NCBI GenBank assembly: GCA_964016985.1
Contig: OZ024834.1
Location: 83,054,289 to 83,118,288 of the forward strand
From: Anodontia alba
Lineage: Eukaryota > Mollusca > Bivalvia > Lucinida > Lucinidae
Direction: 5' to 3'
Length of the DNA: 64,000 nucleotides
Part shown: positions 56,179 to 64,000 of the stretch, in pieces
Layout: each line of letters starts with the position of its first letter
How positions within the stretch are numbered: the stretch's first letter is position 1
The notes under the pieces: model-generated
Databases searched by the model: none
Seen by the model: the letters and a program-made list of their open reading frames with translations, nothing else
What the model was told of the DNA's origin: nothing
Translations under genes and position numbers: made by a program

Positions 56179-58566
56179 ATGGGTATAATAAGACGGATCC
56201 TAACCATGATCGTGTTGTTAATGACACTCACAATTAATGCCAGTGATTCGCAAGACGTCAAGAGAATACATTACGGTGTAATTTTCAAAGATGAGGGACA
56301 AGTTAATTTTAGCCCAGATTTTTGGGCTCATACAATAAAAATCGCCCTCCCGACATTAATTCAGTGGAATAAAATACATTATTGCAAATATGTAGATGAC
56401 TTAAATTGTTCTCCGGATGAACACTTAGCGAGAGAAATAAATTTATTGAGAAAAGTTGCATATGACAATGTTGACAATTTTTGAATTGGTTCCCGAGTTA
56501 GATGATGATAGGGACAAGAGGGCCCCAGTATTAGACTTTGTTAGTACTATTGGTAAGACATTGTTTGGTTTTGCTAAGCAGGAGGATGTGCAATTAGTAG
56601 CTCGTCATATTAATATACTTACCAGAGAATTTAATAAAATGAATGTTCAATATGCACGTGATCAAGGAAATTTTGCATCAGTGCTTAATCAGGTTGATGG
56701 TCGCTTGAGCGAAGTAACGCAGTTTATGACTGAAACACGAAATATGACGGAGCAGGTTATTTTAGCAATGACAGATGCAAAAACAAAATGGCTGATTTTA
56801 GAAGAATTAATTTTAAACCAAACACAATGGGCAGCAGAAATACGCAGTAGGCTAAATAAATTGTCAGTAGCAATTACAACTCTAGTACATGGTTCGATAC
56901 CACCTTTTTTGGTTAAACCTACTCAAATGGAAAAAATGATAACGTTAATAAATGACGAATTGAAAAGGGAACATCCTCTTTATAAACTTGCGGTCAAAGA
57001 TCCTAGATTTTATTACGATTACAAAATTTTTATTTTTGCAAGAAAAGGATCCAATTTATTTTTGACAATAAAATTTCCAATTACAGCCCACAATAACTAC
57101 AAGTTATATAAAATTAAAACATTCTATGTCCCTTTAAATCAAACATCCGTGGATGCAACCATGTTAATGAATCAGCCTGACTATTTTATTATTTCGGAGG
57201 AACAGAGTTTAATGACCGTAGCCTCCCAACCATTCATAGATAAATGCAATAAAGGCCAGTTAAAATTGTGTACAGAAACTATAACGTTCACAGCAGTGGA
57301 CCAGTCAATTTGTTTGTCTGAGATATACTTTGAGAATAATCTTACGCTGATTCATAGTCTATGTGATTACAGGTATTTCAATAATGTAATCACATCCCAT
57401 ATTATAGAGATTTCGCCTACAGAAGTTTTATTGTACAGGGTTAAACAGTTAAGCATGAATTGCCAAGGAAAACAGGTAAATACGACAGGATGTTCATTCT
57501 GTCAGAAAGTAATTGGCTGCCAATGTTCATTAACCAATTCTGTATTATCTTACACAGGGCATATTTCGTTCTGTAATGAAGATAACACAGTAACAGAAAC
57601 GTATTTTCCTGTGAATCTAGGTGTGCTGGCAAACTTTTTTAACCACGCGTATCTTACTACGCTAATGAAAAATGTTTCTTTTCAAGATCCGATTAAAGTA
57701 CTTATACCAAAGTTTAACATATATAAACATGACGTATCAAAATTGTTGCAGATGATAAAAAGCGTCATTTAAGCATGAAAAGGTTAGCAAAACAAGCTAA
57801 AAAGAATGAAATTGTTTATTCAAGCCTAGCCCAGATGATGGCAGAAGGTGAAGTCGATATAAATGAAGGAGTGTCAACAATGAATATTTTGACTTTAATT
57901 TCGTTTGGAACCTGCATCCTTCATACGATAATACTAGTATATATATGGTATAAATTGCGATTGGTTACTTCTGCTATATTGTTAATGAGTAAGGCGCATG
58001 CATCAAAAATTTCTTTAGTTTATACTACCTCAACAACACCACAACCATTTGACTTAATTAATGAGTTAAAAGAGAACTGGCAGATAGAGCATTGGATATT
58101 TGCGTTGCAACTAATAATAATTGTAATAGCAATAAGCGTATTAATCAAACTTATAACTATGCGCGACCGAAATCAGACTGTATTAATGTTGCACGTAACA
58201 GACGGTTTACAATGCGTAGATCTACCGCTAATTCGTATTAAAACATGCACATCGGAATGGTATTTTGATATACTTAACAATATTACCAATTTAAATATTG
58301 TTTGGTCGTTAAAACCGAAATTAAACGTGGAATGGTCTGATTTTAAGGTATTTAATAGAATTACAGGTCAACGTTTGTCCGTTCCAAATAGCATAAATTT
58401 GACTTTGGTTGATGCAATGTTTCTGTATAAGATTCTAAAAGGGCATTTTTCAGCCCATGTTTATTTGAATGATAAAGGCATAAAGGTGCCATGTGGTGGA
58501 AATGTAGAACATGAATTAAATTCTCGCAATACAGGTATATATCCTAATTTGTCAGATACACATTAA
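56179..58566 (+). pseudogene. Envelope glycoprotein, baculovirus-F/errantivirus-like
   Basis: Membrane fusion glycoprotein by family. First segment (56179 to about 56480): hydrophobic signal peptide (IVLLMTLTIN) and an extracellular start with GVIFKDEGQVNFSPDFW. A frameshift in a T run near 56478 follows. Second segment: a furin-like site (RDKR) at about 56505 directly before a hydrophobic fusion-peptide-like VLDFVSTIGKTLFGFA, helical regions, SIPPFLVKPTQMEKMI, and a Cys-rich part (CSFCQKVIGCQC). Another frameshift lies near 57745. Third segment: stem, membrane span about 57890-57955 (LTLISFGTCILHTIILVYIW), then unusually a second hydrophobic span (58095-58155) and about 135 further residues with two Cys. 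Errantivirus Env usually ends shortly after one anchor. Non-functional copy. Confidence 0.82.
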
Positions 58567-58810
58567 ATTTATTTATGTTATTCTGTATATGTCATTAAAG
58601 GAGTGTAGTGAATTGAGGCAGGGGTTCTGTTATGGTGAAACTGGAAGTCTGTTCATTACTGCAGATTTGCTCATGACTTAGTTCACTGCAAGCGAAAGGA
58701 AGATTATATAGCTTGATGAAGGAAACTGGATTTCTGTTCTGGAGTTGATCTATATAATGACTATTTGAAAATGAATGTATGAAGATGAAAGAGTGAGAGT
58801 GTGGCATAAT

Positions 58811-58962
58811 TATTTTTCGTCAGGAGTTAAAGCCTGAACTCGTATGACATGTTACATGGCATATTTATTATCGACAGGTATTGAAACCTGAAATCTTTGT
58901 GTGGTGTAACGTGCCATCTCATTTCGGTCAGGTGTTGAAACCTGAATATATTTGACAGGTAA
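58811..58962 (+). repeat. 54-bp tandem repeat with CAGGTNTTGAAACCTG hairpin
   Basis: Three imperfect units. Hairpins at 58821-58836, 58875-58890 and 58929-58944 keep a CAGG(T)/(A)CCTG stem around a six- to eight-base loop; a fourth partial GACAGGT is at 58954. They lie between env and the RING-like gene. Each hairpin begins right after a T-rich, CAG-ended stretch, so they also look like repeated acceptors. Spacing is exactly 54 bases. Confidence 0.7.
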
Positions 58963-58989
58963 CACAGGGTGTTCTATTTATGTTATATT

Positions 58990-59873
58990 ATGGAAGAAGT
59001 AGTGTCAAAAGAATATGTTATAGTAGAAAATATTGATATTGTTACGTTGAAAGAACATTGTCCTTATTTTAAATTGTTTGATTATAAAATTCCCCCTAAA
59101 AACAAATTGCGTCCAAATATTGTGTGGGAGAAAAAAACGCCTGTTTATATTGAACTTGTTTTACCCAAAACAGAATCTTTTCTGATTTTGAAACATTTTT
59201 CAAAGTTATTTCTGAATATAAACCTTTCCTTCCAAGATTATTAAGATTTTTAAATGTCTATAGCATTTTCATTTTAGCAGATTTCTTTTGTGTGGAAGAA
59301 ATTTTTAATGAAATTTTCATTTATTATGCACACAATTTAACTTTATCTCCGGTGTTTATGAAATGTTTTTTTAAGTATTGGGGTCCAAATCATGATTCCA
59401 CTATTAGCTTTTATAATCTTTTCACAGAAAATTTTAATATTCCACAATATCAGCTAGATTTTCATAAATTAGAATATATAAAAACAAACGATCTCAAAAA
59501 GTTAGCAAGAGGAAAAGATAGAAAATTTCAACTCCACCAAAATCTAACAAAAGACGCCTGCTATAAATGTGGTCAAGCTATTTATTTTACGTATAAAGTA
59601 GATCAACATTACTTAACATATGACACTAAAAAACTACTATTCTTACCCTGTTGTGCCACCTTGATTCATCCTCATTGTGTAAGATATATGCTTATTTCTA
59701 AACCGACATCAAAACAATGTATTAGATGCAAGTCAATTCTTTGCGGTGGCATAAACGGAGCAATATTGGACACAGCTAGAATGTTAAAAAAAAGAATTCG
59801 AGAATTGAACGGATTTAGTATGGACTGGCGTTTTCCCCCCTTGTCGAATGATATATTAATGAGCCAGTGGTAG
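58990..59873 (+). pseudogene. RING-like accessory protein of the retroelement
   Basis: ATG at 58990 (MEEVVSKEYVIVENIDIV). The frame is shifted near 59185-59190, where coding continues in another frame through YKPFLPRLLRFLNVYSIF to the stop at 59873, about 290 residues if the shift is ignored. The C-terminal half has CYKCGQ (about 59560), LPCCATLIHPHC (59645-59680) and CIRCKS (59715-59735), a spacing like a RING or RING-H2 finger that binds two zinc ions. RING proteins are often ubiquitin ligases; here that is inference. It stands downstream of env with the same base composition as the element, in the position of an accessory gene. I know of no standard Ty3/gypsy counterpart. Confidence 0.6.
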
Positions 59874-60158
59874 TAAAGTAGTAAACATTTAGTAGATCTT
59901 GATAGTCGGTAGATGTTCAGCCTACCGACAACTGAATGTTCAAGTGTTCTGTTATTATAAATGATATTGATATAGATCGATAAATATAATCGATATTCTT
60001 AATATTATTTTTTTTTTAAAAAGAATTGCAAATTTGTTTGTAGCTGAATAGCTACAAAGAAAGTGACAAGTGGTCACTACATATTGATTTTTTCTTTGAA
60101 CCTCAGTTTAGGCTGAATCAGGGAAAACCGTCGCCCCTGCCAATTCGAGACGGACAAA
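59874..60158 (+). other. Spacer with successive hairpins and an acceptor-like site
   Basis: GTCGGTAG/CTACCGAC stem at 59905-59929, TTTGTAGCT-GAAT-AGCTACAAA at 60037-60058 and AGTGAC/GTCACT at 60062-60078. GATTTTTTCTTTGAACCTCAG (ending about 60107) looks like a splice acceptor some 50 bases before the next ATG. Confidence 0.55.
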
Positions 60159-60515
60159 ATGTATATAGATGAATATGTATTAGTTGTAGTTATTTTCACC
60201 TGTTTGATATGTCTGGTGGTGCATAATTTAATGTGTAGAGGTAGAAAAAAAGAATATAAAAATAAATCGACACAAACCTCTACAAACGAACCAATGATAG
60301 ATGTAAGGGTCCAGCGTCAAAAACCAGTCGCCCGGGTGGCTCCCTTTAGAATTAACCGGAGGGGAGTCGGACGAGGAGTGCTTCGTTATTATGTACAACA
60401 ACTTAGTCCTGTAGAAAATTCTTTTGGACGAGGAAGCATTCTTCGTTATATTCAAGAAAGGTCTGATGCCAAACCAAGTAACAATCAAGATCAAGGATCT
60501 CTTGGTGGAGGATAG
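60159..60515 (+). CDS. Small single-pass membrane protein, intact
   Basis: 118 codons from an ATG preceded by GACGGACAAA. An N-terminal membrane span of about 20 residues (YVLVVVIFTCLICLVVHNLM) is followed at once by CRGRKKEYKNK, suggesting the C-terminal part is cytosolic. That part is basic and Arg/Gly-rich (RINRRGVGRGVLRYY; GRGSILRYIQER, with an RxxxGRGxLRY-type pattern occurring twice). It is the only undamaged ORF of the element, which may reflect its short length. No family recognised. Position suggests an accessory or virion membrane protein. Confidence 0.5.
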   Translation: MYIDEYVLVVVIFTCLICLVVHNLMCRGRKKEYKNKSTQTSTNEPMIDVRVQRQKPVARVAPFRINRRGVGRGVLRYYVQQLSPVENSFGRGSILRYIQERSDAKPSNNQDQGSLGGG

Positions 60516-60554
60516 ACAAGTTAAAATTTTGATAGACTAATTGAACATTTTATT

Positions 60555-60587
60555 AAAAAAAAAGAAAGAAAGAAAGAAAAAGAAAAA
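60555..60587 (+). other. Polypurine tract candidate
   Basis: 33 bases of A and G (AAAGAAAGAAAGAAAGAAAA) just after the last ORF, where a plus-strand primer of an LTR element would be. If right, the 3' LTR starts near 60588-60600. Could equally be simple sequence. Confidence 0.35.
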
Positions 60588-60898
60588 TCAATAATTGAAA
60601 TTTTAATGAATTAAAGTTATTTAATATATGTTTGTTTTCTTTATAATAATTTTTCATCATAAATTGCTATTGCCAGGCACATCATGCGGTGTTTAAAAAT
60701 GTTCAAGGAATGTTATAGTTTATATTATATAATTGTATTCTATTGTTTTTATGTTTGAGTTGTATAATGTAGAAAAGAGAAGGGATCACATAAAAAAATA
60801 TAATGTCGTAAATGAAAACAGTTTGACTTACAAATTCAACTGTTAAAAAAAAATAAAAAAATAAAAATAATAATAATAATAATATTAAAATAATGATA

Positions 60899-60997
<99 letters not shown>

Positions 60998-61581
60998 AAT
61001 TTTCGATTGTAATTAATTTTAGTCAGATTTATACGACATTTGGTTTTGGTACAAGAATTGATTTTTGAAATACTTTGAGGGCAATAATGATTTTAAATGT
61101 ATGATCCTTTTTCTTTTATGTATATCGATAAAACTGTGCATAATTCGAGAACTTGGAGTTTAGATGAATGTCTTTGGGCATTATAAAGAAATCTGTAAAC
61201 AATAGTACAGACCTCAAGCAAAATGTCTTTTAGACACGAGGTCGTGTCTTTTTCGAAGACTGGGCATGTGTAAGTTATGAAACTACCTTATCTATAGCCC
61301 TTTACCTATTTTACGTGACTTATGTCTTGAACTGAGTCTACGCATGTTTTGTTATAGTTGTAAGACATTTGCGTCAGACATTTCGTTTTGCTGAATCAGA
61401 ACTTCTCAAAGGGAATGGAATTTCTTTGGCTGTATGGCTCGAGTTTCGAGTTGTATGAAAAAATATAACTTTGACGCTCATAGGTTAATTCCGTTTCACC
61501 TCTTAGCCACAAAAGGCGAAAGCCTAGGTTTCGACGCAAACTCTGTTTTAATATTAATGCTATCCCGCTCTGCGATTCTTC
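60588..61581. other. Candidate U3 region; (TA)n at 60908-60993
   Basis: AT-rich, with a 43-unit TA microsatellite. No gene. A TATAAC box near 61464 and TTCTTCAGTC at 61577-61585 could be promoter elements. There is no matching 5' copy in the window, so LTR identity is unproven. Confidence 0.35.
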
Positions 61582-62038
61582 AGTCGGGATTTGCTTTGAG
61601 AATATAGAACATCAATCTATTCTCATTTCAGGTAAGATTTCTTTTGGACTCTTTGCGAAAATCTTTGAAGTAAATTTTGGGAAAATTCAAAGTAATTGCA
61701 AGATAAACTTAGCAAAGGTTAATATTGTATTGGCAAGATTATGCACAGATTTATTATCGTAATTGGGAATGTTTATATATATAAATTAAGATTTTTAAAA
61801 GAAAGTTTCACGAATATCAAATAAATTAATTATTAAATATTAAATATAATAATATATAGATTTATAAGTTTTGGAATTGATTTCTGCTTAAATTATGGTA
61901 CAAGGAAAAATGGAAAATTATTGTAATTGATTTTGGGTTAAAACGTATTTGAGTTTATTTATTTCTCAAATGAATTTGTTATCATGTTAGTCGGGATTTG
62001 CTTTGAGAATATAGAACATCAATCTATTCTCATTTCAG
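61582..62038 (+). repeat. 50-bp direct repeat flanking 357 bp
   Basis: 61582-61631 and 61989-62038 are identical (AGTCGGGATTTGCTTTGAG .. CTATTCTCATTTCAG). The first copy is preceded by a TTC initiator-like context and followed by GTAAGATTT, a consensus splice donor; the second is followed by ACAACTAATTTC. The unit thus runs from a possible start site to a possible exon end. Confidence 0.8.
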
Positions 62039-62394
62039 ACAACTAATTTCGAAATTAAATAAGGAAAAGCCTTATTACAGTCTTGTTGTCTTCCCGTCTC
62101 CACGGCAGAGTAAATTACACTGCTGGTCACTCTGTGTTTCGTTGTCAAATGTGTTCACCAACAACGGACTGCCCCGGTAACCTCTCGCAGCGCAGTCTTG
62201 ACTGCATAACCAACAAAGTCAGCATTTGGCACATTTATACCAGTATTAAAAATAATAAATGAAGACAGTTACCTTTTCCAATACTAAGTTATCCAAGCTT
62301 GTTATGTACAGTTGTACTTTGGTCTGCAAAAGGCAACGTGAAACGTGTTCTACTTATTACGACGTAATAAGATATTTTGCACTTTTATATTTAA
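62039..62394. other. No gene recognised
   Basis: Unique sequence right of the retroelement. Confidence 0.5.
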
Positions 62395-62535
62395 CAATCA
62401 CAAACCGCAGCCCTTCCCAGACATCAAGAGGAAGAGGAAACCGACAAATCCAAACAAGCACAAATCGACCAAGCACACGAAAAGAACCAAGATCAGCTTT
62501 CCCCTCCTCCGCCCCTCCCTACCCCCCTCTCAAGT
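62395..62535 (-). mobile_element. PLE tail fragment
   Basis: CACAAACCGCAGCCCTTCCC .. GAGGAAGAGGAAACCGACAA of the Naiad tail, ending in a C/T-rich expansion. Confidence 0.7.
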
Positions 62536-62739
62536 AATGATATAAGGTCGTGCCCTTCTAGTTAGAAAATACGCAGATTGCCTATAATAGCAGTTTACAT
62601 ACACTTTAACCTACCATGTGTTTACTATAGAGGGAAACGTGTCGTTGACCCTTATAACATGCATGCATGGTAAACACTAGAGACCCGAGTGGGCCAGAAA
62701 TCGCTCACCTGGATTAGGCTGATCATGATATATTACATT
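62536..62739. other. No gene recognised
   Basis: Unassigned. Confidence 0.5.
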
Positions 62740-63740
62740 GCCCCATGGTGGCCATCTTGGCTATCAGATCAGATTGTCTTTGGCAATTCAGAATCAGATG
62801 TTGTTTGAAGAGTTTCAAGATTGTCACCATGGCCGCCATCTTGGATATTAGAACACTGAATATCCATATCGCCCTGATGCCTCCCATCAAGTTTCGGCTA
62901 ACCTTGACTTACTGTTTGGGAGGAGATGTACTTTGAAGAATGTCAAGATGGCGACCATCTTGGACACTGGAACAGAACGATTTTAGCAATTCTGAATTTC
63001 CATAACACCTCAATGCCTCCCATCATGTTTCAGCTCAATCAGACTTACCATTCGTGAGCAGATGTGATTTGAAGATTTTCAAGATGGCTGCCATGGTGGC
63101 CATCTTGGATATCTGAACGAAAGCATTTTAGCAGTTCTAAATCTCCATTCTGCCCCGATACCTTCCACCAACTTTCTGCTCCATCCGACTTACTATTCGG
63201 GAGCAGATAACAACTGAAGACTTCCAAGATGGCCGCCATGGATTCTGATGGTGATGTTGAAAATGTTAAAAGTTACTGACGAACATACGAATGAGGGAGG
63301 ACCCTGGTCAACAGACATGGTATAAGCTGATGGCAACAATAGAAAATTTTCAAGATGGTTGCTATGGCGGCCATCGTGGATAACATAACAAAATGTTTTT
63401 AGGAAATCTGAATCTACATGTCACTCCAATGCCTCCCACCAAGTTTTGGCTCAATCTGATTAACCATTCGGGAGCAGATGAGGTTTGAAGATTTTCAAGA
63501 TGGCCACCTTGGGGCCACCTCAGATATCAGACCAGAACTATTTTAGCAATTCTGAATCTCTTTGTCACTCCGATGCCTCTCATTAAGTTTGGGCTCAATC
63601 CGCATTACAGTATTGGATGAGATGTCTTGGGAGTCGGAATGGAACACATTTAGCAGTTCTGAATCTCCATGTCTCTCCAATGTGTCCCACTAAGTTTCAG
63701 CTTAATTCGACAGCGTTCCAGGTTTCAAGATTTTCAAACT
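62740..63740. repeat. Tandem repeat, about 140-bp units, with AAGATGGC palindromes
   Basis: Six to seven diverged units, each with TTCAAGATGGC(C/T)GCCAT..GGCCATCTTGGATAT, TTTTAGCAATTCTGAATCTCC, GATGCCTCCCA(C/T)CAAGTTT.GGCTCAATC and TTCGGGAGCAGATG. The AAGATGGC core equals the binding core of the animal transcription factor YY1. Confidence 0.75.
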
Positions 63741-63906
63741 ATACTCTGTATGCATCGGTCCTACCGCTAGTTTGCATCGCCTATAACAGCCGGTACGAGT
63801 ACTGCTTTTTATCTAATGGTATTACTTCCTATACAACTATATGAGTATCACTAACAGATTAAAAATTACTATTTCTCCTATTAGGCTACATTCTGCTTCT
63901 TCTTTA
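63741..63906. other. No gene recognised
   Basis: Unassigned. Confidence 0.5.
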
Positions 63907-64000
63907 CAAGTGGTCCCGGTGTTAGTCTTACTCTTTGTTGCTTGTAGTTTATTCTACGAGGCGATTTGTTGTATGTCTTTCCGTGTGTCATTTTGTTCTT
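63907..64000 (+). mobile_element. PLE (Naiad) tail, running off the window
   Basis: GTGGTCCCGGTGTTAGTCTTACTC through GCGATTTGTTGTATGTCTTTCC match the tail family. Starts mid-tail and is cut by the window end. Confidence 0.7.

Noticed and set aside
58811..58962. CRISPR-like array (short repeats at 54-bp spacing)
   Set aside because: Only three degenerate units, inside a eukaryotic retroelement, with repeat and spacer both drifting. Treated as an RNA hairpin repeat.
60703..60996. 97-codon minus-strand frame
   Set aside because: Alternating Tyr-Ile from the TA microsatellite.

Overview
This is a eukaryotic, AT-rich, repeat-dominated stretch of animal nuclear DNA. The repeat content (permuted Penelope-like retroelements, tRNA-headed SINEs ending in ACA runs, long foldback elements, degenerate 140-190 bp satellites) and a spliced aldo/keto reductase gene suggest a bivalve mollusc. 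The taxon is an inference; no diagnostic marker is present.

The only convincing host gene lies on the minus strand: an aldo/keto reductase read right to left through coding exons at 44113-44228, 36750-36895, 30036-30189 and 5821-5994. Reading phases fit at every junction. A possible non-coding first exon lies at 49947-50075, and the 3' exons lie beyond the left edge. Its introns (about 7.2, 6.6 and 24 kb) hold most of the mobile DNA.

Layout. 1-8.7 kb: dispersed hairpin repeats, a dead LINE, a SINE and exon 4. 8.7-13.1 kb: a 4.4 kb foldback element with long inverted arms and a 5-bp target duplication. 13.1-23.9 kb: an AT-rich array carrying a decayed Naiad-type Penelope-like element cluster and a DNA transposon deleted for its catalytic core. 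24-36 kb: degenerate tandem repeats, two SINEs, exons 3 and 2, and a Naiad 3' fragment. 37-44 kb: small hairpins and a minisatellite split by later insertions, including a dead Tc1 transposon. 44.9-49.3 kb: a 4.4 kb two-armed satellite palindrome flanked by an 8-bp direct repeat.

51.8-62 kb is the most unusual segment: an old endogenous Ty3/gypsy-type retroelement. It has Gag, protease, reverse transcriptase, RNase H and an integrase remnant ending in a chromodomain. Behind these lie a baculovirus-F/errantivirus-like envelope gene with a second membrane segment and an extra C-terminal domain, a RING-like cysteine-rich protein gene, and an intact small membrane-protein ORF. The spacers hold splice-acceptor-like sites and repeated hairpins. 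The copy is defective: frameshifts, a stop in RT, a missing integrase core and no visible 5' LTR. 62-64 kb holds Naiad tail fragments and a tandem repeat containing AAGATGGC palindromes.

By inference, a Gag-Pol-Env particle would use the downstream genes as accessory factors made from spliced mRNAs. The copy here is a fossil, so the system would have to be tested on intact relatives.
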